Shown: positions 45,045-54,097, counted from the stretch's first letter. The stretch: 64,000 bases of DNA from Amphritea atlantica (GCA_024397875.1 CP073344.1:2161001-2225000); one strand, 5' to 3'. Program-made: numbers and translations. The notes: generated from the letters alone by a model not told the origin.

Positions 45045-45980
45045 TCACTCGGTAATCGAGCTGACAAACCCCGGCGACTTCACCACCATCAGGTCAGCAT
45101 GCAGCTGATCCAGAATCCGTTCAATAGTGCTGCCCACCAGTATCCGATCCAGTAACCCCCTTGCAACCGCGCCAACCACCAGAATATCAATATGCGCTTC
45201 ATCCACATATTCGAGGATAGCGTTATGAGTCTCTTTCTCTTTTAAAGTCACAGCGGGGCTGTCAGTAGTCAATCCATAGGGTTCCAGCAACGTCCCGAGA
45301 GCGGCCACATGCTCTGCCCTCACCTTACGCTGCATACTCTCAAAATCGGTCACCAGATGCTCATCAAAAATAGCGGAGTGTGGCAGCACATTAAAGCTAT
45401 GCATCACTTTCAGATCCCCCTCCAGAGTCTGAACCAGGCGCCGCGCCCATTCCAGTATGGTTTTATCCAGTACCGCAGGACTGTCACATTCATGAAACGG
45501 GTCGACTGCAGCCGCCACATGACCGCCATCAGACCAGGGTTTCTGCTTAACCAGCAGCAGCGGCACAGGGCACTCTCTGATGAGTTGCCAGTCGCTCTGA
45601 TCAAAGATGTAATGCCCCAGACGACTGTGCTGCTCTATCTGATGCAGAACAATATCGGGTTGAAAACGTAACACCTTTCTCACTACGGCTTCAGCATGAT
45701 GACGCTGCCAGCAATAATCCAGATCTACCTCAATGTTGAGTTCTTCAAACGGCTCTGTCAGTCGCTCCAGCTCAGCCTCGACCTGATGCATATAGCCATG
45801 CTCAGCTCTGATCAATGACTCCTTATCCAGCAGATAGCTGTTACGGAGTGATGCGTTATAGCAACAACTGAACAGTTCAACCTTAGCGCCGCTCCCCTCA
45901 GCCAGCCTTAATGCCTTCTCCAAGATCAGACTGTTATCTTTACCATGCTCAAGATTAACCAGAATTTTGCTGATATCCAC
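45045..45980 (-). CDS. Tandem-domain universal stress protein (UspE-like)
   Basis: A 311-residue protein with two Usp domains in tandem (about 1-150 and 155-305), as in E. coli UspE. The second domain has VGAVARGLLDRILVGSTIE, a near match to the ATP-binding G-x2-G-x9-G-S motif, while the first lacks it. I chose GTG 45980 (MDISKILVNLEHG) because AGGAGG lies 7 nt before it. The frame is open 111 nt further to 46091 but that part has no similarity. Confidence 0.9.
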   Translation of the reverse strand: MDISKILVNLEHGKDNSLILEKALRLAEGSGAKVELFSCCYNASLRNSYLLDKESLIRAEHGYMHQVEAELERLTEPFEELNIEVDLDYCWQRHHAEAVVRKVLRFQPDIVLHQIEQHSRLGHYIFDQSDWQLIRECPVPLLLVKQKPWSDGGHVAAAVDPFHECDSPAVLDKTILEWARRLVQTLEGDLKVMHSFNVLPHSAIFDEHLVTDFESMQRKVRAEHVAALGTLLEPYGLTTDSPAVTLKEKETHNAILEYVDEAHIDILVVGAVARGLLDRILVGSTIERILDQLHADLMVVKSPGFVSSITE

Positions 45981-46141
45981 AACAGAACCTCCTCTGTATT
46001 TACCCCTTAAGCATGAGACAGCCTCGCTATTTTGCCAACACAATATTTTGATCTGCCGCAAACAAGCGATACCGTTTTTGTCCTGAAACAATAAATAACA
46101 ACTGATCAGCCACTGATGACAAATTATAGACGGCGTACAAC

Positions 46142-46170
46142 TTCAATATTAGACATTACTAATATATAAT
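46142..46170 (+). promoter_or_regulatory. Promoter and ArsR-type operator of the DUF2892 gene
   Basis: The inverted repeat ATATTAG-N6-CTAATAT (46146-46165) lies between a -35-like TTCAAT (46142-46147) and a perfect -10 TATAAT (46165-46170) spaced by 17 nt. The same repeat, also beside TATAAT, lies before the RND exporter at 53619-53648. A repressor bound here would block RNA polymerase. Confidence 0.75.
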
Positions 46171-46231
46171 ATTAAACAGAATGTCTGTTTAGCGATGCTA
46201 TGACACATTAATTAACCAAGAGGTATACCCT

Positions 46232-46636
46232 ATGACTCTCAACGCTGCTCTTCGCCTGCTGGCGGGATCTGTTATTCTTATCAGCCTGGCACTGGGAACC
46301 TATCTCAATCCAGCCTGGTATTACCTCACAGGCTTTGTCGGCCTTAACCTGTTGCAATCCGCTTTCACTAAGTGGTGTCCGGCAATGACGGTCTTTCGCA
46401 TGTTAAAGCTCAAAGAACAGACGTGCGACTCCGGCATGAGCGTCCATCAGGGGGTACACATTATTGCCGGAACAGCGGTTCTGATTACGGTGGCGGCCTA
46501 TATGTTTTTCGCAGCGCCTCAATGGGTGCTGTATATCACAGCCGTTGTCGGCGCCAGTCTGCTGCAATCCGCCTTCACTGGATGGTGCCCGGCCTTCACT
46601 GTCGCTTCACTGCTCGGATTTAAAAAAGCGGCATAA
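46232..46636 (+). CDS. Duplicated DUF2892 (YgaP-type) membrane protein
   Basis: A 134-residue inner-membrane protein made of two DUF2892 units, each with two short helices. The units share LLQSAFT-x-WCPA-x-TV near residues 40 and 110, so the gene arose by internal duplication. DUF2892 forms the membrane part of the E. coli rhodanese YgaP, but no rhodanese domain is present here. The Cys in each WCP motif may be functional, which is inference. The upstream operator matches that of the ArsR/RND locus. A strong terminator follows, so the gene is alone. Confidence 0.9.
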   Translation: MTLNAALRLLAGSVILISLALGTYLNPAWYYLTGFVGLNLLQSAFTKWCPAMTVFRMLKLKEQTCDSGMSVHQGVHIIAGTAVLITVAAYMFFAAPQWVLYITAVVGASLLQSAFTGWCPAFTVASLLGFKKAA

Positions 46637-46662
46637 ACCACAGATCTAACCAAGCGATCGAT

Positions 46663-46689
46663 AAAATGCCGCCCTGTGCGGCATTTTTT
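46663..46689 (+). terminator. Terminator after the DUF2892 gene
   Basis: AAAATGCCGC (46663-46672) pairs with GCGGCATTTT (46678-46687) around CCTGT, followed by Ts. Confidence 0.92.
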
Positions 46690-46820
46690 ATAAGAGTCCC
46701 CCTGGCGATATCCCTGACTATCCCCCCACAATAAACTGATTACCCAAACCGGTAACTGCACTCACTTCAATCCCTTACGCCATGTTAGGATAGCGATACT
46801 GCTCAGGAGGAGAACACCGG

Positions 46821-48101
46821 GTGTCGCGTTACAAGCTGCAGAAAACTTTAAAATTAATGATACCTGGCATCATACTCATGCTGCTCGGACTGGTTATTCA
46901 TAGCCAGCTTCACGATCTGACTTTCATCCAGCAACAGCTCCTCGGCTATCTGCCACCTCTGCTTGGCGGGCTGGCCATCATTCTCTGCATCAGCTTCAAT
47001 CAGGGCCGTTTACTGCTGACAACAGTCAACCTGTTGTGCCTGTTTCTGTTGATTCAGAATCAGTTACAGAGCAGTCTGAGCCAGCCCGCTAATTTTGTTT
47101 TATTCAGTTGCTTAAGCCTGCTGTTTCCGTTGTTACAGCTATTTATCAATTTCATTCCTGAACGCGGTTTAAGTAGCCGCTGGCTGATCAGGCATCTGCC
47201 TGTTATCGTCAGTGGTTATCTGTTTTTCTGGGTGGCGGCACAAAACCACCTGCTGTCTGACTGGTTCGACGGTTTGCCGATGGGGTTGATTCAGATGTAT
47301 TCCGATCCCTACCTGCTCAGCCAGTGGGCAGTGTCCCTGTTTGCGGTTACCACCCTGCTGGGACTTATTATTCTCTGGTTCAGAGCCACCCTGGCTGATG
47401 CCTGCCTGGTGATCATCACTGTGACTATAGCGGCTATGCTGGCACTGTTCAGCAAGTCATCTATCTCTGTGCTCTGCAGCACCCTGGGATTGGTACTGAT
47501 TTTATTTACCGTGCTGTTTAATTCATACAGTATGGCATTTATCGACGAGCTAACCGGACTGCCCGGACGCCGGGCCCTTGAAAATACACTGCGCAGTGCC
47601 GGTCGTCACTATACGCTGGGCATGGTAGATATCGACCATTTCAAGAAATTTAACGATACCTACGGCCATGATGTGGGAGATCAGGTACTAAAAATGGTTG
47701 CCAGTCAGATGAAACAGGCGGCCCGTGGCGCGACGGTATTCCGATACGGCGGAGAAGAGTTCACCATCGTCTTTAAGGGGATGGATGAAGTCAGAGCAAT
47801 TGAAATCGCTGAGAAAGTACGTACCACTATTGCCGCTTATCCGATGCGAATCCGGGATAAAAACCGCCCGGAAAACGAAAAACAGGGGCGTCAGCTACGT
47901 CAACGTTCGGGTCGATCAGAGGACACCGCAGAAGTAACGATAAGCATCGGCCTGTGTGAAAAAACCCGGGCACACAAAGACAGTCAGGCGGTGATAAAGC
48001 AGGCAGATGAAGCGCTCTATCTGGCCAAACGGCAGGGACGCAATCGCTCAGTTGCCTGCCACATTGCTCAGCCCCGCACACGCCGGGCGGCCACGTCATG
48101 A
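46821..48101 (+). CDS. Membrane-bound diguanylate cyclase (GGDEF)
   Basis: A 426-residue protein with about eight N-terminal helices (residues 10-235) and a cytoplasmic GGDEF domain from about 240. DELTGLPGRRALE, DIDHFKKFNDTYGH and the active site RYGGEEF are intact. An unusual Arg/Gln-rich insert (about residues 345-375) lies before the EVTISIGL strand. The start is GTG 46821 with AGGAGG upstream. The C-terminus ends in a basic tail. It should produce c-di-GMP in response to an unknown membrane signal. Confidence 0.93.
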   Translation: MSRYKLQKTLKLMIPGIILMLLGLVIHSQLHDLTFIQQQLLGYLPPLLGGLAIILCISFNQGRLLLTTVNLLCLFLLIQNQLQSSLSQPANFVLFSCLSLLFPLLQLFINFIPERGLSSRWLIRHLPVIVSGYLFFWVAAQNHLLSDWFDGLPMGLIQMYSDPYLLSQWAVSLFAVTTLLGLIILWFRATLADACLVIITVTIAAMLALFSKSSISVLCSTLGLVLILFTVLFNSYSMAFIDELTGLPGRRALENTLRSAGRHYTLGMVDIDHFKKFNDTYGHDVGDQVLKMVASQMKQAARGATVFRYGGEEFTIVFKGMDEVRAIEIAEKVRTTIAAYPMRIRDKNRPENEKQGRQLRQRSGRSEDTAEVTISIGLCEKTRAHKDSQAVIKQADEALYLAKRQGRNRSVACHIAQPRTRRAATS

Positions 48102-48202
48102 AAAACTTTCAAGTATAAAATGCCCTCTGCTGCCGATAACCTTGCGTGAAAGACAGGAGTTACTAAAATTATAACTCCTGCAATATGAGCCAAGGAGATG
48201 AT

Positions 48203-48763
48203 ATGGAGATCAATTCTATTAACAGCCAGTCGGCAACTGAGCGCAGCAAACCGGCAGAGCAAACACCGACACAACGGAATAAGCTGGCACAAAACCAGGC
48301 TATGTTACAGGCCTCTCTGGATGTCAGTATCTCCTCGGGTAACGACTCACTGGCGTTGCTCTATCGTACAGCGGTGACTGAATTAAACAAAATCCTTGAA
48401 ACCGATCTTGGCCCTTCGGCTATTCAGCAGGTCTATGATTCAGGTGTGGATGTCAGTCCTGAGGCAACCGCGGAACGTATCATATCCATGAATTCGAAGT
48501 TCTTTAGCAGCTATCAGGAACAACATCCGGAGATGGATTACGAAACGCAGGTGAAAACCTTTATCACGCTTATTTCCGGAGGCATCGCCCAGGGTTTTAC
48601 CGAGGCTCGCGAAATTCTCGATGGTTTACAGGTTCTCGAAGGTGATATTGCCACCAATATCGACACGACCTATGATCTGGTACAGGAGAAACTAACCACG
48701 CTGATGGATACATTGTTGAATCAGGAACAGTCAGCTGACAATGGTTCAGAGCAACAGCCTTAA
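48203..48763 (+). CDS. DUF5610 family protein
   Basis: A 186-residue soluble protein that I assign to DUF5610, with a disordered, Gln/Thr-rich N-terminus (about 35 residues) and a helical core. No catalytic motif is visible. The start at 48203 (MEINSINSQ) has AAGGAG at the right distance, whereas an in-frame ATG at 48185 lies before this ribosome-binding site. It is a single gene with its own terminator. The function is unknown. Confidence 0.8.
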   Translation: MEINSINSQSATERSKPAEQTPTQRNKLAQNQAMLQASLDVSISSGNDSLALLYRTAVTELNKILETDLGPSAIQQVYDSGVDVSPEATAERIISMNSKFFSSYQEQHPEMDYETQVKTFITLISGGIAQGFTEAREILDGLQVLEGDIATNIDTTYDLVQEKLTTLMDTLLNQEQSADNGSEQQP

Positions 48764-48799
48764 ACGACCTGTGACTCAGATTAACCGTACAGACATAAC

Positions 48800-48824
48800 A
48801 AAACCGGGCAATGCCCGGTTTTTT
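48800..48824. terminator. Bidirectional terminator
   Basis: AACCGGGC (48802-48809) pairs with GCCCGGTT (48813-48820), with a short A-run before and a T-run after. It lies between the convergent DUF5610 and barrel protein genes. Confidence 0.85.
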
Positions 48825-48846
48825 GGTATTTACAGATTAAACCCTG

Positions 48847-50220
48847 TCAGAAAGCATAACGTACCCGGCCATATAGATTAGTTGCATCCTCAAACTGGCC
48901 AAAAAAAGTATGCGCCTTATCGCCACCAAACACATTCGCACCCAGATCAAAGCTCAGCGTATCACTATAGCGATAGCTGACCGATGGCCTGACATAATGA
49001 TCATCATCACTGGGAGAGTAAAAAGCAAACAGCGACCAGACAAGATTATCCTGCCACATCCGGTAGTTAAGCCGGGTGGTATAGAGATAACGATACTCTT
49101 CCGGGTTATAGGGCGATGGAGACGCAGCCTCCAGGGCAGCATAATCGAGCGTCTGTTCCAGATAATACTGCAGCCCTAAGGTAAGTTTCGGCACTAACTC
49201 CCGCTCATAGCCAAGCAGAAAACGAAACTGGCTATTAGGCTGGTATGGATCACTGCCATCGTTGTCCTCAGCCATATGCAGCGCCACTTCAGCATTCGCC
49301 AGCCCGGAACCGAGATTTCCCCGGACACTGGCCCCCAGAACATTCAGACGGGTGAAGACGGGATTACCGCCGCTATCCAGCGCATTGGGCTGCTTCTGAA
49401 ACCCACGATAGCCATACAACGCCCACTCCGTACTCTCGATAGTGCCAGAAAAGCGGGCCGCGAATTCACCATTGTTAAAACTGTTTGCCGGCTCCTCTGC
49501 ATCAATTCGTCCTGCAGGGGCAGCGATGTTCTGCCCGGCCTGCGGCGAAAACCAGGAAAAACGCTCGCCGTTAATATAACGATCGGAGGTATAGTCAGGC
49601 ATCCATACCAGATCAAGGCTGGCAGAATCACCATAATAGCTGGCTTTAGCCGCTAACACGGGAGCTTTCAGATATTCAGTATCCCGACCGGCAAAAAATG
49701 ACTGCCAGTCTTTAGGAAACAGGTCATTCAGAAACAACAGATCCCCGGTCCCCCAGGTGAGTACCTGCTGCCCCAGTTTCAAATCAGTACGCTCGACAGG
49801 ACTGAGTGTATAAGACGCTTCGCGCAGATCAGCCCGCACGCCCTGATCAACGCCATCAGCGTATAGATCCGCTTTAAACGCATAACGGTCATTAGCCACA
49901 AAACCGGTGGTTTCCAGGCGCAGCCGAAGGTCTGACAAAGTGGCATCATCGACAGGTGAAAAACGATCATTCAGCGCAGGATCCGCGTTCAGCCGGTTAC
50001 CCAGCCCACCTTCAATAAAGCCGTGCCAGTTACTGCTCGGGGTTTCTTCAGCCCAACTATCATCTCCCCAGCCCTGATCACTGCTGCCGTCATCCGTCTG
50101 TTGCGCCAGGGCGACAGGCGATGAGATCAGCAGAGCGATCAGTAGCAGAACGAATTTTTCAGGGAGTGTTCTTTCCCGCTCCCCAGTTTTGATCACTTTA
50201 TTTACCTGCATAAAAATCAC
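48847..50220 (-). CDS. Outer-membrane beta-barrel protein of the RND/LolA-like cluster
   Basis: A 457-residue predicted outer-membrane protein. A signal peptide (about residues 22-40, ending ALAQ) is followed by an acidic, Trp/Ser-rich linker and alternating beta strands, ending in the barrel signature GRVRYAF. It resembles DUF1302-type barrels but I cannot name the family firmly. The start at GTG 50220 overlaps the upstream stop as GTGA. ATG 50211 is also possible. It is the last gene of an operon with a LolA-like protein and an RND exporter, and may be the outer-membrane acceptor or pore. Confidence 0.8.
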   Translation of the reverse strand: MIFMQVNKVIKTGERERTLPEKFVLLLIALLISSPVALAQQTDDGSSDQGWGDDSWAEETPSSNWHGFIEGGLGNRLNADPALNDRFSPVDDATLSDLRLRLETTGFVANDRYAFKADLYADGVDQGVRADLREASYTLSPVERTDLKLGQQVLTWGTGDLLFLNDLFPKDWQSFFAGRDTEYLKAPVLAAKASYYGDSASLDLVWMPDYTSDRYINGERFSWFSPQAGQNIAAPAGRIDAEEPANSFNNGEFAARFSGTIESTEWALYGYRGFQKQPNALDSGGNPVFTRLNVLGASVRGNLGSGLANAEVALHMAEDNDGSDPYQPNSQFRFLLGYERELVPKLTLGLQYYLEQTLDYAALEAASPSPYNPEEYRYLYTTRLNYRMWQDNLVWSLFAFYSPSDDDHYVRPSVSYRYSDTLSFDLGANVFGGDKAHTFFGQFEDATNLYGRVRYAF

Positions 50221-51023
50221 TCTGGACGTTTAAGCCACTGACGCGGCGGGTTACGCAGGGAACGTTCAGTAAATACAGCACTATCCATCCCCAGGTCATA
50301 ACGAATAAAACGAAACTCCATCGTGGTGCTGGCACCACTGATCAGATCACTGACTCTTGATTTAGTCACCGTCGGAATCCCCTGTACCTTCTCAGTCGCC
50401 AGTACTTCGACCCGGCGATACAGCTTATTACTTACATCATAGTACTCAATTTTCATCGGCAACATACTGACCTTGTCGATCCACACCCGATAATGATCAA
50501 ACTCAACCGAGTTTGGATCTTTAGGCGTATTGTCTAACACATAGAACTCGCCGGTCGTTTCTATCAGCTGATGATTATCCTCTTCCGGGTTACGACCGGA
50601 GACATCTTCATAAAAATAGTTAGAGCCGACAAAGCTGGTACGTTTATCACCCGCTGAGATCCGTTTTACCAGATCCAGACCCGGCAGATAGAGCCAGCGA
50701 TCATCATCGCTCCGGGCATGCTTCTCAACCAGAAAAACCGTATCCCGGACATCGGCCGGGCGGCTGAAGGCAACCAGAAACTGCTGATCTCCACCATCCT
50801 CATAATCCCGGCGCAGAATAGTAAACTGTCGCTGTTGCTGGCGTCCCTGCGAGTCCTGAATCAGCATTCGTGCTTCTGAACGGCCATCTTCGCCCTGATA
50901 ATAGGCAGCCAGGTTGGCCTGTTTCACGATTTCATTAACATCGGTGAGATCTGCCGCATAAAGCTGCGCTGAACCACTGAGCGCCAGCCCCGCCAAGAGC
51001 GTCGAAAACAGTTGCTTAATCAT
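50217..51023 (-). CDS. Outer membrane lipoprotein-sorting (LolA-like) protein
   Basis: A 268-residue periplasmic protein with a signal peptide (residues 1-23, ending LYAA) and a LolA/LolB-like half-barrel. Family-typical parts are RSEARMLIQDSQGR, RDTVFLVEKH, DRWLYLPGLDLVKRIS and GSNYFYEDVSG. Such proteins often pair with MMPL/RND exporters and are thought to carry lipids or lipoproteins across the periplasm. It overlaps the RND gene by 8 nt and the barrel gene by 4 nt, so all three are translationally coupled. GGAG lies before the ATG. Confidence 0.9.
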   Translation of the reverse strand: MIKQLFSTLLAGLALSGSAQLYAADLTDVNEIVKQANLAAYYQGEDGRSEARMLIQDSQGRQQQRQFTILRRDYEDGGDQQFLVAFSRPADVRDTVFLVEKHARSDDDRWLYLPGLDLVKRISAGDKRTSFVGSNYFYEDVSGRNPEEDNHQLIETTGEFYVLDNTPKDPNSVEFDHYRVWIDKVSMLPMKIEYYDVSNKLYRRVEVLATEKVQGIPTVTKSRVSDLISGASTTMEFRFIRYDLGMDSAVFTERSLRNPPRQWLKRPE

Positions 51024-53574
51024 GGATACTCTCCTTCATGTCAGACTTTACGCCAAACAAGCTATCTTTATTTTTAATCATCTGCATAACCGCTGGTAAT
51101 AACATCACCGTTACTACCGCTGACACAGCCATGATGGTTGCCAGAAAGAAGCCCACAGTAATATAGGGGACCAGCGGAGCGAACAGTAACGGGGTGAACC
51201 CGATGGCCACCACGACGGCGTTGCGACTGATCGCCCGTGACGGCCCTTTATAGACCTCAGCGACCGTCTGTTCCCAGTTGCCACACTGACGATAAATGGC
51301 CCGGGTACGCTCGAGGAAGTGGATCGCAAAATCCACAGACAGACCCAGCGTCAGTGCCGACAACACTGCAATCGGCATATCATAATCCTTACCCACCAGC
51401 CCGATCAGACCATAGATAAACAGGATAGTAACCGTCAGTGGCAACATCGACAGTAAACCTATTTTAACTGAGCGGAACAGCACCACCATGATAACCAGCA
51501 CCATGAAGAACGCCCCGATCAGGCTTTTCAGCATGCCGTTGACCATCTCATCCTGCCAAACGACGTTGATGTAGGTGAGACCCGCCCAGTTGAGCTTTAC
51601 CCCTTCCGGTAACGGATGCTGGGCAACGTAGTCATCAACCAGCGTCAACACTCTGCTCATATCCTGATTATCACCACTGCTTAACTGCAGCCAGAGTACC
51701 GTCGAACGGTAGTCCGGTGTCACCATATGCCACAGGTCATTCGGGCGGTGTGAACCCTGAAAGCTCAAAACCGTCTGCGCGGCCGCAGCTGCGGTAGGCG
51801 GTAAGCGGTACTGATCCTCATCGCCCCCCTGAAGCTCGCGGTAAACGGTTTTAAGTAACGTTGGCAGACCGTTACTCTTACCCACATATTCCGACTGATC
51901 GAGGAAGGTTTGCAGCTCATCCAGATATTTCATTGCATCGGGGGTAATGAAATACTTGCTGCCAATCTGAGCCTTCTCGGTTATCTCCAGCAGGTCAAGC
52001 CACATGGTTTCATTAACACTGTCGTCATAACTGAGCTGATCAAACAGATTGATCAGCGCATTAGTGTATTCGGTAAAGCTATCAACATTAACGCTATCGA
52101 GCTGCTGCTGCAGCTCCACGCCCTCACCTGAGGCTCTCGCCAGAAGGTCTTGTTCGAGTCCGCTACGCAGGTCGCTGGTCTTATCCAACACCAGAAAGGC
52201 GTTATAGGTTCCCGGGAAGTGATGGTTCATCACCCGGTCAGCCACTCGTAACGGATGGTCAGGTTTAAACCAGCGCACCGGGTTATCGTTAATCTGGATC
52301 TGCGCCACACCATAAGCACTACCCACAACAATCAGAACAAACAACACCAGCAGTCCTTTGGCCCGGGCGATTGAAAAACGGCCAGTGGAGATCAGTAAGC
52401 GCCCCAGAAACGAGTTATCGTCCTCATTAATATTGTGATCTTTCATCTGTGCCATCCGCTGGGGTGACAAACTGATGATGTACGCTGGAACCAGGGTAAT
52501 GGTGAGCACAAACGCCAGCATAATACCGAAAGCTACATGTAAACCGAAAATCTGCACCGGTGGAATCGGGGTAAAAGCCAGCGAGGCAAAACCCACCGAA
52601 GACGTTATTGAGGTGTACAACATAGGCGTGAACAGATGCCCCAGCACCTCTTTTAAAGCGGTTTTGGGATCTTCCCCCGGACGATGACGATCAGCAAACT
52701 CCGACAGAATATGTACCGAATCCACCACCGCAATCGGCATCAGGAAGATGGGAATCATGGAACTCATAATGTGTACGGTATAGCCCTGACCGATCAGCAG
52801 CCCCATGGTAATAATCACCGCGCCCATCGCAACCAGCATCGGCGCAGTGATCAGCAAAAAACTACGGAAGAAAACCCACATCAGTACAAAGATCATAAGA
52901 CCTGCCAGTGGGGCTGAGATTGCCATCTGGATAAACATCTCAACGCCAAAAGTATCTTCTGCCACCGGTAAACCGGATATGTAATACTGATTATTACCAC
53001 TCAGCTTGCCGATCTCAGTCTGAATCAGTCCGGAAATACGGTAACTTTCAGATTTCTGCGTAATCGGGATATAGATACCCGCGGCATTACCATCACCGGA
53101 CACCAGCGTGTTGTTCAGCAATGGTAAGCGCTCAACCGAAGTACGGATCTGATTGATAGCGGTCTGATCTTTGGGAACCTGTTTCATCATCCACTCGAAA
53201 CGGATCGTTCCCGGCCCCTCCTGACTGATGTTGTCAACACGGTCCAGCGACATCAGATCCTGACTGACGACACCGTCCATCTGTACGATGGCAGCTGACA
53301 GTTGTTGCAGTTCAGACAGACTCTGCGGGTTGTAGATCCCCCCGGCGGAATCATTCACCACACCAACAACAATCATGTCGTGCAAGCCGAAACGTTCTTT
53401 CACATGGTCATGAAACACCCGTGCAGGGTTATCTGCAGGTAACATGTTTTCCGGATCGGTATCCACCTTAATGGACGGAATCTGCAAACCGGCTATCACC
53501 GTCAGTAGTAATACTCCGAAAAACACCCATTTCGGACGATTCATTGATAAGTTAACCAGCGTAGTTCGCAGCAT
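51016..53574 (-). CDS. RND superfamily / MMPL-type exporter
   Basis: An 852-residue membrane exporter with twelve helices in two halves, each with a large periplasmic loop after its first helix (about residues 33-215 and 425-650). It belongs to the MMPL/HpnN-like branch that moves lipids and other hydrophobic molecules, not the AcrB drug branch. LSVDFAIHFLERTR in the second half and PIAVVDSVHILSEFADRH in the first are the paired proton-relay segments. It is first in an operon with a LolA-like protein and an outer-membrane barrel. The ArsR-type operator (53622-53641) lies about 50 nt upstream. The cargo is unknown. Confidence 0.92.
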   Translation of the reverse strand: MLRTTLVNLSMNRPKWVFFGVLLLTVIAGLQIPSIKVDTDPENMLPADNPARVFHDHVKERFGLHDMIVVGVVNDSAGGIYNPQSLSELQQLSAAIVQMDGVVSQDLMSLDRVDNISQEGPGTIRFEWMMKQVPKDQTAINQIRTSVERLPLLNNTLVSGDGNAAGIYIPITQKSESYRISGLIQTEIGKLSGNNQYYISGLPVAEDTFGVEMFIQMAISAPLAGLMIFVLMWVFFRSFLLITAPMLVAMGAVIITMGLLIGQGYTVHIMSSMIPIFLMPIAVVDSVHILSEFADRHRPGEDPKTALKEVLGHLFTPMLYTSITSSVGFASLAFTPIPPVQIFGLHVAFGIMLAFVLTITLVPAYIISLSPQRMAQMKDHNINEDDNSFLGRLLISTGRFSIARAKGLLVLFVLIVVGSAYGVAQIQINDNPVRWFKPDHPLRVADRVMNHHFPGTYNAFLVLDKTSDLRSGLEQDLLARASGEGVELQQQLDSVNVDSFTEYTNALINLFDQLSYDDSVNETMWLDLLEITEKAQIGSKYFITPDAMKYLDELQTFLDQSEYVGKSNGLPTLLKTVYRELQGGDEDQYRLPPTAAAAAQTVLSFQGSHRPNDLWHMVTPDYRSTVLWLQLSSGDNQDMSRVLTLVDDYVAQHPLPEGVKLNWAGLTYINVVWQDEMVNGMLKSLIGAFFMVLVIMVVLFRSVKIGLLSMLPLTVTILFIYGLIGLVGKDYDMPIAVLSALTLGLSVDFAIHFLERTRAIYRQCGNWEQTVAEVYKGPSRAISRNAVVVAIGFTPLLFAPLVPYITVGFFLATIMAVSAVVTVMLLPAVMQMIKNKDSLFGVKSDMKESIHD

Positions 53575-53618
53575 CTGTTAGTCCCGTTCCACTATATAAC
53601 CAAAGCTTTATTTTGCTT

Positions 53619-53648
53619 ATTATATTAGCATATACTAATATTTAAAAG
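53619..53648 (-). promoter_or_regulatory. Promoter and ArsR-type operator of the RND operon
   Basis: The inverted repeat ATATTAG-N6-CTAATAT (53622-53641) overlaps a perfect minus-strand -10, TATAAT (53619-53624). A weak -35 lies at 53642-53647. The repeat therefore fills the promoter spacer. The arms are identical to those of the repeat at 46146-46165. The divergent arsR gene is the obvious source of the binding protein. Confidence 0.78.
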
Positions 53649-53663
53649 CACTACATTAGTAAA

Positions 53664-53692
53664 TTGAGATTTAACCATCGCTAAAGTAGAAT
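53664..53692 (+). promoter_or_regulatory. Likely sigma-70 promoter of arsR
   Basis: TTGAGA (53664-53669) and TAGAAT (53687-53692) are spaced by 17 nt and each matches consensus at most positions. The start codon lies about 70 nt downstream. The operator lies just upstream of this promoter, so autoregulation would be weaker than repression of the RND operon. Confidence 0.55.
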
Positions 53693-53762
53693 ACTTCCTT
53701 GTATTGTAGGTCACTGAGCACGTATTAAAGGCCTGCAAAATAATAAAAACGCGGAGAACCGA

Positions 53763-54092
53763 TTGAATACAGCGACCCAACAGATGACGCCCGAAACGCT
53801 GGCTATGATGAAAATAAATTCCAGGAAAGCGGCGCAACTGATGAAAGCACTGGGCAACGAGAGTCGCCTCCTCATCCTCTGTTATCTGGACGGTAAAGAG
53901 CTTTCGGTCACCGAACTGAACAACTGCCTCGATCTGAGTCAGTCAGCCCTGTCACAACATCTGGCGGTTTTGCGTAAAGACGGTCTGGTGAGCACCCGGC
54001 GTGAGTCACAGACGATCTATTACTCCCTCTCTGGCGATACAGCAACCCGGATAATTCACACCCTGCATGAGATGTTTTGTCCAACCGCCTGA
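53763..54092 (+). CDS. ArsR-family repressor of the YgaV/BigR/SqrR type
   Basis: A 109-residue winged-helix repressor. It resembles E. coli YgaV along its length: KAAQLMKALGNESRLLILC, then LSQSALSQHLAVLRKDGLV as recognition helix region, then a C-terminal helix ending MFCP. Cys40 and Cys106 take the places of the two Cys that form a sulfur-bridged switch in SqrR and BigR (Cys41 and Cys107 in SqrR), so persulfide or redox sensing is inferred. Arsenic-type CxC ligands are absent. The start is TTG with GGAGA upstream. It is divergent from the RND operon. Confidence 0.92.
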   Translation: MNTATQQMTPETLAMMKINSRKAAQLMKALGNESRLLILCYLDGKELSVTELNNCLDLSQSALSQHLAVLRKDGLVSTRRESQTIYYSLSGDTATRIIHTLHEMFCPTA

Positions 54093-54097
54093 ACGAA

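Noticed and set aside
46048..46061. FNR-like site TTGATCTGCCGCAA before the tandem Usp gene
   Set aside because: One arm is good, but the other matches in only three of five bases and no -10 lies at the right distance on the minus strand. I do not count it as an FNR box.
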